The position numbers and the translations under genes are program-made. Of a stretch of 64,000 nucleotides of DNA, positions 26,642-36,177 are shown piece after piece; within the stretch, counting starts at the first letter, position 1; every line of letters begins with the position of its first letter. Source of the DNA: Helicobacter himalayensis (GTDB lineage: Bacteria; Campylobacterota; Campylobacteria; Campylobacterales; Helicobacteraceae); contig NZ_CP014991.1 of NCBI RefSeq assembly GCF_001602095.1, forward strand, positions 806,001 through 870,000, given 5' to 3'. The notes beneath the pieces were generated by a model. The model did no database searches and was not told the DNA's origin. It saw only the letters and a list, made by a program, of their open reading frames with translations.

Positions 26642-27445
26642 TTATAACTCCCAGCAAGATTCTTGCTTATAATCGCTTAAAACTTTTATGCCTTCACCGC
26701 TACATACGCGACAATGCGGATTCTTGGCGATTGTGATTTTGCGGAAGTTCATATCCAGCGCATCAAAGCTTAAGATTTTGTCAAAAAGCGGATTCCCTAT
26801 GCCTATGATGATTTTTAGTGCTTCGGCAGCTTGGATAGTTCCTAGCATTCCAGCAATTGCCCCTAGCACACCGGCACTCGCACAGCTTGGGACAGAATCT
26901 GCAGGCGGCGGGGAATCAAACACGCACGCATAGCACGCGCTTTGAAATGGCTTGATACTCATACATTGTCCGCTAAAGCGCAAAATTCCGCCAAACACCA
27001 AAGGTTTTTTAGCCAGCACACACGCATCATTGACAAGAAACTTTGTTCCAAAGTTATCGCTTCCTTCAAGCACAAGGTCATAAGGCGCGATAATATCTAA
27101 GATGTTTTCCGCGCAGATTCTAGTATGATAGGTCTGCACGCACACTTCAGGATTGAGCGCATTAAGACGTTCTTTGGCACTTTGCACTTTTGGTGTGTCA
27201 AGAGAGGCGGTTGTGTGGATAATCTGACGCTGTAAATTGCTTAGCTCGACTTTATCATCATCTACAATTCCTATCTCTCCTACGCCAGCTGCCGCCAAAT
27301 ACAGCGCGCTAGGCGAGCCGAGCCCACCAGCACCGACAATTAGCACCTTTGCGTTTGCTAGCTTTTTTTGCCCCGTAACGCCCACGCCTTGCAAAATCAA
27401 ATGCCGTGAATAGCGCTTCATTTGCGAATCATTAAACTCAAGCAT
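26642..27445 (-). CDS. moeB: MoeB/ThiF-family sulfur-carrier adenylyltransferase
   Basis: A 267-residue E1-like enzyme that adenylates the GG tail of a carrier such as MoaD or ThiS. It has RYSRHLILQGVGVTGQ at about 11-26, the nucleotide loop GAGGLGSP at about 38-45, catalytic Asp in LEGSDNF near 131, and zinc cysteines in YACVF and CRVCSG. No rhodanese domain is attached. Both a MoaD (19.9 kb) and a ThiE (39 kb) are in the window, so sequence alone does not say whether it serves molybdopterin, thiamine or both; MoeB is the more common annotation for this length and motif set. Confidence 0.85.
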   Translation of the reverse strand: MLEFNDSQMKRYSRHLILQGVGVTGQKKLANAKVLIVGAGGLGSPSALYLAAAGVGEIGIVDDDKVELSNLQRQIIHTTASLDTPKVQSAKERLNALNPEVCVQTYHTRICAENILDIIAPYDLVLEGSDNFGTKFLVNDACVLAKKPLVFGGILRFSGQCMSIKPFQSACYACVFDSPPPADSVPSCASAGVLGAIAGMLGTIQAAEALKIIIGIGNPLFDKILSFDALDMNFRKITIAKNPHCRVCSGEGIKVLSDYKQESCWEL

Positions 27446-27491
27446 ACAATTCTCCTAATACAAAGTGTGAGGATTGTAGCATATTTATGCG

Positions 27492-28343
27492 TTATTGTTC
27501 CTGTGAGCTTACCTTTATCCACGATTGACAAATGATATTGTCGCTTCCTTGTATGCTGTGTATCCAAGGGCTTGGGGCGATGATGACTTTATGAGGATTA
27601 GATATGAGATAGGCAGCCCACCAACTATAAGTGCTATTAGCAAGTATGCCGTGCTTGCAATGTGCCATAAGTATCATATCTTCATAATGCAAAGAGTAAT
27701 CACTTTGCACAATCGTAATAGGGTAGCCTATATCAAAGTTTTGTGCAAAATCCTTATCCACACAAAATACAAAAATGCTTGGATTTTCTACTCTTTTCAG
27801 TAGCTCTTTGAGCGCTCGCTTATAATAATCTATCCCAAGCTCCCAATTGATTCCTAAATAATCACCTCTGCGGATATGCAAAAAAGTGCTTTCTTTGGAA
27901 TTAAGAATCTCTGCGAGTATGGCTTTGTTTATCGGGCTTGTAATGGGGGGGGGGGTAAATGCATTCTTAATGGCTAAAGAGATGTCTGAAAAATAGAGAG
28001 GATTCTGAAAAAAGCCCGTATAGTAAGAGTATGACTTTTTTTGTAGAAGCTTTGGATTATAGTCAAAAACACAATATGGTGCTAAAAGTGGCAAACCACA
28101 TTTTTTCAGAACCTTACGCGCAAGCCAAGACTTCTTTGCTTTAAGCTTTTGCTCTTGTGTAGCATAGGGCAGAGTAATGGGAAATATATCAAGGCTTAAG
28201 GGCGGGTGCTCTTTGTGTTCTGGATTGTCATAAAGACTTCTATCAAGTAATATGGGCATATTAAAATGGTGTTTTAAACTCAAGGCAAAAGCATACTGAA
28301 ACATTTGATTGCCTAATCCACAGCTCAATTCGACAATTTTCAT
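27492..28343 (-). CDS. futC: Alpha-1,2-fucosyltransferase (GT11), phase-variable, currently ON
   Basis: GT11 enzymes transfer fucose from GDP-fucose to galactose O-2, making H/Lewis-type structures on LPS. The protein starts with the family motif CGLGNQMFQYAFA (8-20), has HIRRGDY (156-162, GDP-fucose binding) and NSTYSWWAAYL near 237. Before the HIRRGDY motif, residues 130-134 (TPPPI) are encoded by a C11 tract. C10 or C12 would truncate the protein before the catalytic region. H. pylori futC is also controlled by a poly-C tract, which supports the role. It sits just downstream of lepA on the same strand (22 nt gap). Confidence 0.9.
   Translation of the reverse strand: MKIVELSCGLGNQMFQYAFALSLKHHFNMPILLDRSLYDNPEHKEHPPLSLDIFPITLPYATQEQKLKAKKSWLARKVLKKCGLPLLAPYCVFDYNPKLLQKKSYSYYTGFFQNPLYFSDISLAIKNAFTPPPITSPINKAILAEILNSKESTFLHIRRGDYLGINWELGIDYYKRALKELLKRVENPSIFVFCVDKDFAQNFDIGYPITIVQSDYSLHYEDMILMAHCKHGILANSTYSWWAAYLISNPHKVIIAPSPWIHSIQGSDNIICQSWIKVSSQEQ
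27945..27955. repeat. G11 homopolymer (C11 coding) in the fucosyltransferase gene
   Basis: Eleven G bases on the plus strand, within codons for Thr-Pro-Pro-Pro. The present length is in frame. Confidence 0.95.
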
Positions 28344-28365
28344 TATTTCTCCTTAAATCAAAAGT

Positions 28366-30159
28366 TTAATCAATCTTTAGCACTGCTAAAAAAGCTTCTT
28401 GTGGTAATTCCACCTTGCCTATGGCTTTCATACGCTTTTTGCCCTCTTTTTGCTTTTCAAGCAGTTTGCGCTTGCGCGTAATATCCCCGCCATAGCATTT
28501 TGCAGTTACATTTTTCCCCATAGATTTCACGGTTTCGCGCGCGATGACTTTGTTTCCTACGCTTGCTTGAATCGCCACTTCAAACAGCTGGCGCGGGATA
28601 AGCTCTTTCATTGCCTCCACAAGTGCGCGCCCTTTTTCATACGCTTTGCTTTGCTCGACAATAGTTGAAAGTGCATCGACTATTTCACCCGCCACGCGCA
28701 CATCAAGTTTAATCAAATCGCCCTCCCTATACTCGATAGGCTCATAATCAAAGCTCGCATAGCCTTTTGTGCAGGATTTCAATTTGTCATAAAAATCCAT
28801 TACTATTTCATTGCTAGGGATTGCATATTGCAAACTCACGCGCTGTGGGTTGATATACTCCATTTTTTCTTGCACACCTCGTTTGTTGTTTAGAAGCGTG
28901 ATGATATTACCCAAAAACTCGCTAGGTGTGATAATATGCGCACGGACAAATGGTTCTTTGATTTTTTCTATTTTCTGCACTTCTGGAAGCTGGCTGGGAT
29001 TTTGCACAAGCGTGAGTGAGCCATCAGTGCCATAGACTTCATAGATGACGGTGGGCGCGGTTGCAATGAGACTTAGCCCAAACTCACGCTCTAGGCGCTC
29101 TTTCACCACTTCCATATGTAAAAGTCCTAAGAATCCAACGCGAAACCCAAATCCAAGCGCCACGGAAGTTTCAGGTTCAAAGCTAAGCGCAGAATCATTT
29201 AATTTTAGTTTTTTTAGTGCCTCGCGGAGTTCCTCAAATTTATCTGTCTCAATCGGATAAAGTCCCGCAAAGACAAAAGGCTTAGCTGGTTTAAAGCCTT
29301 CAATCGCTTCAGTCGTCGGATTCTCAGCATTTGTGAGTGTATCGCCCACAGCGAGTTCATCAAGGCTTTTTAACCCAAGGCACACGATGCCTATCTCGCC
29401 GCACTCGATACTTTTTGTAGGGATTTTCTGCACGGGGTGAGGATAGTAAAGCCCTAGAATCTCGTGCTTTTTGCCACTACTCATAATAAGCGTGTTTTGC
29501 CCCACTTTGAGTGCGCCATCTTTTAAGCGTACAAGCGCTAGCGCACCTAAATAATTATCAAACCACGAATCATAAATTAACGCTTTTGCTGGTGCGTTTG
29601 GTTCGCCATTTGGCGCAGGGATTTTCTCCACGATAGATTCTAAAAGCGCGCCAATGCCAATCCCACTTTTTGCGCTTACTTCTAGCGCGTTTGAGCAATC
29701 AAGTCCAATGCTAGATTCTATCTCGTCTTTGACACGCTCACTATCAGCAGCTGGTAAGTCGATTTTATTTATCACGGGTAAAATCTCAAGATTATTTTCA
29801 AGTGCGATATACACATTTGCAATCGTTTGCGCTTCCACGCCTTGCGAGGCATCAACGACAAGCAACGCGCCCTCACACGAGCTAAGCGAGCGCGAGACTT
29901 CATAGCTAAAATCCACATGCCCGGGTGTGTCGATGAGATTTAGGATATAAGTTTTGCCATTGTGCGGATATTCTAGGCGCACGGATTGCGCTTTTATGGT
30001 GATTCCACGTTCTTTTTCTATATCCATCGTATCCATAATTTGGCTTGTCATCTCGCGTTGGCTAACCGCGCCACATTCTTGTATGAGTCTATCAGCAAGG
30101 GTTGATTTGCCGTGATCGATATGCGCGATGATAGAAAAGTTACGAATGAGTTCTTGCAT
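28366..30159 (-). CDS. lepA: Elongation factor 4 (back-translocating GTPase)
   Basis: A 597-residue translational GTPase. The P-loop [14 protein letters not shown] is at about 12-25, switch [13 protein letters not shown] near 78 and NKID near 132. It then has EF-G-like domains II, III and V and the LepA-specific C-terminal domain ending in [24 protein letters not shown]. LepA binds ribosomes and influences stalled elongation and subunit biogenesis. The length is normal. It is divergent from glnA. Confidence 0.97.
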   Translation of the reverse strand: MQELIRNFSIIAHIDHGKSTLADRLIQECGAVSQREMTSQIMDTMDIEKERGITIKAQSVRLEYPHNGKTYILNLIDTPGHVDFSYEVSRSLSSCEGALLVVDASQGVEAQTIANVYIALENNLEILPVINKIDLPAADSERVKDEIESSIGLDCSNALEVSAKSGIGIGALLESIVEKIPAPNGEPNAPAKALIYDSWFDNYLGALALVRLKDGALKVGQNTLIMSSGKKHEILGLYYPHPVQKIPTKSIECGEIGIVCLGLKSLDELAVGDTLTNAENPTTEAIEGFKPAKPFVFAGLYPIETDKFEELREALKKLKLNDSALSFEPETSVALGFGFRVGFLGLLHMEVVKERLEREFGLSLIATAPTVIYEVYGTDGSLTLVQNPSQLPEVQKIEKIKEPFVRAHIITPSEFLGNIITLLNNKRGVQEKMEYINPQRVSLQYAIPSNEIVMDFYDKLKSCTKGYASFDYEPIEYREGDLIKLDVRVAGEIVDALSTIVEQSKAYEKGRALVEAMKELIPRQLFEVAIQASVGNKVIARETVKSMGKNVTAKCYGGDITRKRKLLEKQKEGKKRMKAIGKVELPQEAFLAVLKID

Positions 30160-30290
30160 ACAAAAACCTTTTGTGAGAATCTTTAAGAAAATATAAAAAC
30201 TTTTAAGTTGCGAATTCTAGCAAACTAACGCTAAAAAGCAGATTTTTTTACAAAGTTTTTGGAGATTTTATGCGTATTTTTCACATTCCT

Positions 30291-30299
30291 TGCTATAAT
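30291..30299 (+). promoter_or_regulatory. Extended -10 promoter for glnA
   Basis: TGCTATAAT lies about 55 nt before the glnA start, downstream of T-rich sequence. No NtrC-type enhancer or sigma54 GG-N10-GC element was seen. Confidence 0.6.
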
Positions 30300-30352
30300 T
30301 CCGCGTTACTCAGCAATACTTGGTAACACGATTTTAACCTTGGGAGAATTGT

Positions 30353-31786
30353 ATGCAAAAAGAAGATAGACAACAAGCAGTAAAGAAGTTTTTTGAGTTT
30401 TGCAAAGCAAATGAAGTGGAGTTTATCGACTTTCGCTTTACGGATATTAAAGGCGTGTGGCATCATTTGGCATTTTCAGCAAATGCAGTTGATGAAGGTA
30501 GTTTTGATGGAATCCCTTTTGATGGTAGTTCGCTCCCAGCGTGGCAACCGGTAAATAAATCAGATATGGTGCTAATCCCCGACCCGGTGCGTTATTTTAT
30601 CGATCCATTTACTGCAGATACCACAGCGGTGGTGTTTTGTGATATTTGGGATATTTATAAAAACGAGCCTTATGAGAAATGCCCGCGTTCTATTGCCAAA
30701 CGAGCTAGCAAATTTTTACAAGAAAGTGGCTTGGGCGATGTGGCGTATTTTGGACCAGAGAATGAATTTTTTGTCTTTGATTCTATAAAGATTAAAGATT
30801 CTGTAAATTGCCAGTATTATGAGATTGACACAGAAGAAGGCGAGTGGAATCGCGACAAAGAATTTGAAGGCGTGAATATCGGACATCGCCCCGGCACTAA
30901 GGGCGGGTATTTCCCAGTGCCACCGGTAGATTCTATGATGGATTTACGCGCTGAAATGGTAAAAGTGCTCAAGCAAGTAGGCTTAGAAACTTTTGTCGTG
31001 CATCACGAGGTGGCACAAGGGCAGGGTGAAATCGGCGTGAAATTTGGTGATATGCTAGAGGCAGCAGATAATGTGCAAAAGCTAAAATATGTCGTCAAGA
31101 TGGTAGCCCATCTCAATGGCAAGAGCGCGACATTTATGCCAAAGCCGCTGTATTCTGACAATGGAAGCGGAATGCATGTGCATACAAGTATTTGGAAAGA
31201 TGGCAAGAATCTTTTTGCCGGTAATGCGTATGAAGGCTTAAGTGAGATGGCGTTGCATTATCTAGGCGGTGTGTTAAAGCACGCACGCGCGCTAGCAGCA
31301 TTTACAAATCCTAGCACCAACTCTTATAAGCGTCTAATTCCGGGATTTGAAGCGCCTAGCATTCTTACATATTCCGCGCAAAACAGAAGTGCAAGTATCA
31401 GAATCCCATACAATAGCGGTGAGAAAGCTAAAAGAATGGAATTTAGATTCCCAGATAGTTCAAGTAATCCTTACTTAGCGTTTGCCTCAATGCTAATGGC
31501 AGGAATTGATGGAATCCAAAACAAAATCGATCCGGGCAAGCCAATGGAGGTAAATCTTTTCGAGCTTACCCTTGATGAAATCCGTGAAAAAGGCATCAAA
31601 CAGCTTCCACATACTTTGCGCCACGCGATAGAAGAAATGCTCGTGGATAAAGATTATTTAAAGCGAGGCAATGTCTTTAGCGAAGAATTTATCCAAACCT
31701 ACAAGCAATATAAGTTTGAAACAGAAATTTGGCCGTGGGAAGGACGCCCACATCCATTTGAGTTTATCACGACTTATAGTTGCTAG
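30353..31786 (+). CDS. glnA: Glutamine synthetase type I
   Basis: ATP-dependent amidation of glutamate; a 477-residue dodecameric GSI. The beta-grasp D50-type region [15 protein letters not shown], metal ligands in [12 protein letters not shown], the ATP motif [12 protein letters not shown] near 271-282 and NRSASIRIP near 341 are all present. The loop that carries the adenylylated Tyr in E. coli (NLYDL) reads NLFEL here, with Phe in place of Tyr. This matches what is known for H. pylori GlnA and predicts no GlnE-type control. A GGGAG ribosome site precedes ATG, and a strong terminator follows. Confidence 0.97.
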   Translation: MQKEDRQQAVKKFFEFCKANEVEFIDFRFTDIKGVWHHLAFSANAVDEGSFDGIPFDGSSLPAWQPVNKSDMVLIPDPVRYFIDPFTADTTAVVFCDIWDIYKNEPYEKCPRSIAKRASKFLQESGLGDVAYFGPENEFFVFDSIKIKDSVNCQYYEIDTEEGEWNRDKEFEGVNIGHRPGTKGGYFPVPPVDSMMDLRAEMVKVLKQVGLETFVVHHEVAQGQGEIGVKFGDMLEAADNVQKLKYVVKMVAHLNGKSATFMPKPLYSDNGSGMHVHTSIWKDGKNLFAGNAYEGLSEMALHYLGGVLKHARALAAFTNPSTNSYKRLIPGFEAPSILTYSAQNRSASIRIPYNSGEKAKRMEFRFPDSSSNPYLAFASMLMAGIDGIQNKIDPGKPMEVNLFELTLDEIREKGIKQLPHTLRHAIEEMLVDKDYLKRGNVFSEEFIQTYKQYKFETEIWPWEGRPHPFEFITTYSC

Positions 31787-31791
31787 AATTT

Positions 31792-31821
31792 GTTAGCTCT
31801 TAAGTTTTCTTAAGAGCTAAC
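31792..31821 (+). terminator. Rho-independent terminator of glnA
   Basis: A perfect 13-bp stem, GTTAGCTCTTAAG and its complement, around TTTT, followed by TTGATTTTT. It starts 6 nt after the glnA stop codon. Confidence 0.8.
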
Positions 31822-31846
31822 TTGATTTTTAAGAGTAGTAAATAAT

Positions 31847-32596
31847 ATGTCTATAGATTTCAAAACGACAAAAATTAAGGCAAAGAAAGGGGGGGGGTAG
31901 CTTTAACCTCACACTCTAAAAGCACCTCACAATCTCCATCATTTTCAAAAACTTTCCAATCCTCTAAAATTCCTAAAAAGCCATATCATAATGTTAGAAA
32001 AAATATTTGATATTTTGCGTGTTTTCCCTGAATCAATAAAATTGATGTTAAGGCTTCCTTATCGTGTTGTAAAATATTTTTTACATCTTTTAAAATTTTT
32101 CTTATTGGATTTTAAGATTAAGCATTATTTATATTTAGATTTGCAACAAAAAAAATAATAGAGTATCAATATTAAATACGCCATTAATTATTTCTCTAAC
32201 TTCTTAATCCTGCGAGGTTTCATCAGCTTCACTATACCTTTATTCGGTTATGATACCCCAATGCTACTATCATAACACTTGATGATAATATTTATTATGC
32301 AGATTTTGTAATACAAGGCTTTGGTAGAAAGCTACAAGAAATATCCAAAAGATATACATTGCCATGTTGCAAAGCGCGCATATTTAAAGACTCTAAAAAT
32401 ATTGCTCCTTACTGCAAATGGGAAGTTATCGCCAACAAATGCAATATCTACACAAAGTCTTTTACTCATGGGTAATTCCTCGCTTTATAATTTGCAATTT
32501 GGTTTTGCTGGAGTAAAATCTCGCCCCGTAGTATTTAGCTTTTTTACCATAAGAATACGCTATGATAACGCGAATATTTTAAGGCTACATTATTAA
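31847..32596 (+). pseudogene. Decayed glycosyltransferase with a G9 tract
   Basis: No long frame is open, but fragments of one protein can be followed across frames. ATG 31847 gives MSIDFKTTKIKAKKGGG and a stop directly after a G9 tract; G10 would continue as VALTSHSKSTSQSPSF. The frame then shifts in an A-run to IFDILRVFPESIKLMLRLPYR (inside a 55-codon frame at 31991-32158). From 32261 come TIITLDDNIYYADFV (acceptor DDD-like motif of GT2/GT-A type capsule transferases), ALVESYKKYPKDIHCHVAKRA in a second frame, and IFKDSKNIAPYCKWEVI back in the first. Several independent frameshifts and stops show long decay. It resembles bacterial polysaccharide glycosyltransferases that begin with a beta-strand and DDD motif. 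Boundaries are approximate. Confidence 0.7.
31889..31897. repeat. G9 homopolymer in the decayed glycosyltransferase
   Basis: Nine G bases, 14 codons after the remnant start. The tract is shorter than those in the intact genes. Confidence 0.95.
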
Positions 32597-32614
32597 GAAT
32601 CTAAAGGGGAGTGA

Positions 32615-33856
32615 ATGATTTTTGCAAATGCGCGTTGTTGCGACTATCAAGGCGAAAAAACACAATGTATCCAAGTGAAAAATGGGTGTATCCAAAGCAT
32701 CGCACCAAATTTAGAATCCCTCACACTGGAGGAAAATGAAGAGGTTATCGATATAGATTCCAAGCTTTTGATGCCCGCATTTATCGATCTTAATATTTAT
32801 CCAAAGGCGCGCACGCTTTCACGCAAGAGCCTTAGCACGCTTTCACTTAAAGCACTTAAAGGCGGATTTAGCACACTTTTGCTTTTGCCACAGACAAGCC
32901 CAACTATCGATAGCGAGGCGATTATCGAACTTGTTAAAAGCATAGATTCCACGCTTGAAGCCCATATTTTGCCCTCTATTAAGCCAACTTTTATAGATTC
33001 TGAACGCGTGAAACTTACCGACATAAGCAAGCTCTACACTGCAGGCGCACAAGCAATCGCGTTTGAAAGCGACATTGAAGGCAATCTTTTGCTAAGAATC
33101 TCACAATATGCCAAAATGCTAAAAATCCCCCTCATTTGCTTCGCGCAAAATGCTTCGCTTGCGCAAGGTGTGGTGAGCGAAGGGGAGTTTGCAAGTAGGC
33201 TTGGACTTCCTAGCATTAGTGAAAAAGCGCAAAATATCGAAGTTGTCAAAATATGTGAAATGCTTTTAGGAAGCGAGATTGAAGTGGTTTTTAGCGCACT
33301 TAGCGAGCCACGAAGCCTTGAAATTGTCAATCAATACAAAGCGCAGGGCTTGCGAGCACATACTGAAGTAAGCCTGCATCATTTGATATTGAATGAAAGC
33401 GTGTGTGAGGATTACAACACTGCGGGCAAGATTAACCCCCCGTTGCTTTGCGAATCTAAGCGTTTGGAGCTTTTGGACGCTTTGCAAAACGATAAAATAG
33501 ATGTGCTGACAAGCTTGCAGTGCGCGGATTTCAACTCGCAAAAAGATCAAGTTTTTGAACTTGCAAGCTTTGGGATTGATAGCATTGCGTATGGCTTTAG
33601 TTTGGCGTATTCTAAGCTAATAAAGCCAAATATTTTAAGCCTAAGTGCGCTTTCAAGGCTTTTTAGCCACAATCCAGCAAAAATTTTGGGACTAGAAAAT
33701 GGAAGCTTGGAAGTGGGTAAAAAGGCGGATTTTATGATTGTTGATACAGAATCTAGCGTGCGCGTAGATGATATTTTTTCGCCGTATAATGGTGAGATTT
33801 TAAGCGGAAAAATTAGCGCGTTGTATGCGGATTCTAAGCTTCACACATTGGAATAA
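32615..33856 (+). CDS. Dihydroorotase-like protein without the metal-binding HxH
   Basis: A 413-residue amidohydrolase-fold protein related to class I dihydroorotase. MPAFIDLNIYPKARTLSRK near 50-68 stands where active enzymes have D-x-H-x-H-x-R-x-P-G, so the two metal histidines are gone. The Lys carboxylation region and later His ligands are not clear either. The C-terminal SHNPAKILGLENGSLEVGKKADF block is typical of PyrC. H. pylori has a similar degenerate copy at the equivalent locus, beside an active PyrC elsewhere; PyrX-like non-catalytic subunits are known to stabilise PyrB in other bacteria. It is the first gene of a run with mscS and the amidohydrolase (9-nt gap, then 3). Confidence 0.75.
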   Translation: MIFANARCCDYQGEKTQCIQVKNGCIQSIAPNLESLTLEENEEVIDIDSKLLMPAFIDLNIYPKARTLSRKSLSTLSLKALKGGFSTLLLLPQTSPTIDSEAIIELVKSIDSTLEAHILPSIKPTFIDSERVKLTDISKLYTAGAQAIAFESDIEGNLLLRISQYAKMLKIPLICFAQNASLAQGVVSEGEFASRLGLPSISEKAQNIEVVKICEMLLGSEIEVVFSALSEPRSLEIVNQYKAQGLRAHTEVSLHHLILNESVCEDYNTAGKINPPLLCESKRLELLDALQNDKIDVLTSLQCADFNSQKDQVFELASFGIDSIAYGFSLAYSKLIKPNILSLSALSRLFSHNPAKILGLENGSLEVGKKADFMIVDTESSVRVDDIFSPYNGEILSGKISALYADSKLHTLE

Positions 33857-33865
33857 GGAGCGTGT

Positions 33866-34900
33866 ATGCAAGAGGGTTTGAATAATCTTAAAACAACTAT
33901 TTTGAATATCCTGCCAAGTATTGAGTATATTAGTTTGATTTTGTTGAAAGTCGCGTTGTTGCTTGTGGTGGGGTATTATCTTTCGCGCTTTGTGGCTAAG
34001 AAAATCAAAAAAACTTTAGAATCTAAAGATATTGTTTTAGCAAATTTCCTTTCACAAGTGGCGTTTATCGGCTTGAATGTCGCCATCATCATCGCTGCAC
34101 TTGGCACATTAGGTGTGCAGACAAACTCTATCATCGCCGTGCTTGGCACAGCTGGCGTGGCAGTTGCGCTGGGGCTTAAAGATTCTCTTTCATCGGTGGC
34201 TAGCGGGATAATCCTCATCATCTTGCGCCCTTTTGCAAATAACGATACTATCGAGCTTGGCGCACTCACTGGAAAAGTCGAGGCGATAAATCTTTTCAAT
34301 ACCACCATACGCCTGCCTGATGGCAAGCTAGCGATTATCCCAAACTCTAATATTTCAAAGGCGAATGTCATTAACTCTACGGATATTTCAAAAAGGCGCT
34401 TAGATGTCGTCTTTGGTGTGGGGTATGGAAGCCATGTAGATTCTATCAAGCTCATCGCTATAAATGTGCTTGAAAATAGCCCGTGCGTGGATTTAGAGCG
34501 TGGATATTTTATCGGATTGCAGGATTTGGGAGAAAGCTCGCTTAATTTTATCTTGCGCTTTTGGGTGGATATTAAATTTGGACTACTAGAGGCTAAGGCA
34601 AGCATTTTGGAGCTGCTTTTGGCAAATTTAGAGGCGAATAATATTGAGATTCCTTTCAATAAGCTTGATGTAAATCTCAAGACACAAGAGGCGGATTCTG
34701 AAAAACTTGCGATTGAAAGTGGGCTAAAAGGGATAATTTTTGTTGATTCAAAAGGTGAAAAGATAGACAATATTTCAGAATCTAAAAAGCCAAAAAACAC
34801 GCAAAGTAGGGCAGAGCAAGGCATTGAGAGTGAAAACAATAGCATTTTAGATAAAATCACTCAAAAGATAAAATTTAGTATGAAAAATAATGGAGAGTAG
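33866..34900 (+). CDS. mscS: Small-conductance mechanosensitive channel (MscS family)
   Basis: A 344-residue inner-membrane channel. Three hydrophobic segments lie in the first 110 residues; the third is the Gly/Ala-rich pore helix (AVLGTAGVAVALGLKDSLSSVASG). The MscS beta domain (PFANNDTIELGALTGKVEAINLFNTTIRLPDG) follows, then an alpha/beta domain. A hydrophilic C-terminal tail of about 60 residues is rich in Ser, Lys and Glu. It gates on membrane tension to relieve hypo-osmotic stress. Tightly packed between its neighbours. Confidence 0.9.
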   Translation: MQEGLNNLKTTILNILPSIEYISLILLKVALLLVVGYYLSRFVAKKIKKTLESKDIVLANFLSQVAFIGLNVAIIIAALGTLGVQTNSIIAVLGTAGVAVALGLKDSLSSVASGIILIILRPFANNDTIELGALTGKVEAINLFNTTIRLPDGKLAIIPNSNISKANVINSTDISKRRLDVVFGVGYGSHVDSIKLIAINVLENSPCVDLERGYFIGLQDLGESSLNFILRFWVDIKFGLLEAKASILELLLANLEANNIEIPFNKLDVNLKTQEADSEKLAIESGLKGIIFVDSKGEKIDNISESKKPKNTQSRAEQGIESENNSILDKITQKIKFSMKNNGE

Positions 34901-34903
34901 GTT

Positions 34904-36166
34904 TTGAGCAAGCTACTTGGCGCACCTTTGGTATTTGTGTGTGATGAGAATTTTAGTATTAGGCGCAATTTTGGCGTGTTTGTAGAAAATGGCAAGATTA
35001 TGGAGAATGGCGATTTTAACGCGCTTTGTGAAAAATATCAAAATGCGAAACGCATATTTTTTGAAGATTGCGTGATGTTGCCAGCGTTTATCAACGCCCA
35101 CATTCATTTTGAATTTAGCAGTAATGTCGCAAGCTTTGTGTATGGAGATTTTGGTGCGTGGTTAGATTCTGTCATTGCTAAAAGAGATAATGTGCTAGGT
35201 GAAGAATCTGCTATGCAAAATGCGATAAACGAGCAATTACAAAGTGGCGTGGGGATTGTCGGGGCTATTAGCAGTTATGGCTATGATTTGCCAATTTTAG
35301 CCCAAAGCCCCTTAAGGGTAGTGTTTTTTAATGAAGCAATGGGGAGCAATCCAAGTGCGATTGATGTACTGCAAAAGAATTTCAAAATGCGTTTGCAAGA
35401 ATCTAAGTATGCACAAAATGCGCTTTTCACACCAGCGGTGGCGTTACATTCGCCTTATTCTCTGCATAGTGTGTTTGCAAAGCATATCTTAAATGAGGCG
35501 ATGAAGCTTAGCGCACCCTTAAGCGCGCATTTTTTAGAATCCACATACGAGAGGCAATGGCTAGATTCTGGCAGTGGATATTTTTATGATTTTTTCCATA
35601 AAGGTTTTGGCGTGCCAAATCCTAAGCCATTTTTTTCTACGCAAGGATTTTTGGAGCAGTTTAGAGAGTTTAAGGGGCGTGCAGTTTTGACGCATTGTTT
35701 AGAGGCAAGAGAAAGGGAGCTGGAGTTTATGCAGGAGTGTGATTTGAGCATTGCATCTTGCCCGCGTTCAAATCGCCTTTTGTGTGGGAAATACCTAGAT
35801 TTAGAGCGCGCAAAGCCGCTAAATATTGCGTTTGGGAGCGATGGAAAAAGCTCAAATGCAAACTTAAATATGCTAGAAGAGCTTCGCACAGCACTTTTTG
35901 CCTATCCTAAACGCGAGATTAATGCACTTGCAAAAGAGCTTCTTTTAATGCTTACAAAAAATGGTGCAAAAGCGTTAGGTGTGGAATCTGGAAGTTTAGA
36001 ATCTGGCAAAAATGCTGATATTGCGTTTTTTAAACTTAAGGAAGTTGTGGAAATGGGTGCAGATTCACAAAAAACAAGCACGCAAGCCATACAAGAAGCC
36101 TTGCAATTTATCCTACACGCAAAAAGCGCGCATAAAATCTACATTGACGCCAAAGAGGTGTTTTAA
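34904..36166 (+). CDS. mqnX: Aminofutalosine deaminase-like amidohydrolase
   Basis: A 420-residue amidohydrolase. The metal-site motif FINAHIHFEF (around 62-71) opens the barrel, with ALHSPYSLHS, CLEARERELEF and FGSDGKSSNANLN (metal Asp) later and a C-terminal ALGVESGSLESGKNADIAF block. In H. pylori and C. jejuni the orthologous deaminase converts 6-amino-6-deoxyfutalosine to futalosine in menaquinone synthesis, and it sits near the dihydroorotase-like gene. The mqnP-type prenyltransferase at 43 kb fits the same route. The start is TTG 34904 with GGAG 8 nt upstream. A related MTA/SAH deaminase function cannot be excluded from sequence. Confidence 0.75.
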   Translation: MSKLLGAPLVFVCDENFSIRRNFGVFVENGKIMENGDFNALCEKYQNAKRIFFEDCVMLPAFINAHIHFEFSSNVASFVYGDFGAWLDSVIAKRDNVLGEESAMQNAINEQLQSGVGIVGAISSYGYDLPILAQSPLRVVFFNEAMGSNPSAIDVLQKNFKMRLQESKYAQNALFTPAVALHSPYSLHSVFAKHILNEAMKLSAPLSAHFLESTYERQWLDSGSGYFYDFFHKGFGVPNPKPFFSTQGFLEQFREFKGRAVLTHCLEARERELEFMQECDLSIASCPRSNRLLCGKYLDLERAKPLNIAFGSDGKSSNANLNMLEELRTALFAYPKREINALAKELLLMLTKNGAKALGVESGSLESGKNADIAFFKLKEVVEMGADSQKTSTQAIQEALQFILHAKSAHKIYIDAKEVF

Positions 36167-36177
36167 GAAAGGGTTCA

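Noticed and set aside
32321-32596. 91-codon plus-strand frame behind glnA as an independent gene
   Set aside because: Its first 20 residues match one part of a glycosyltransferase while the flanking parts are in another frame, so it is a piece of a pseudogene.
33976-34860. 294-codon minus-strand frame opposite mscS
   Set aside because: The MscS protein in the sense strand has all family motifs; the antisense frame is a by-product of codon bias.
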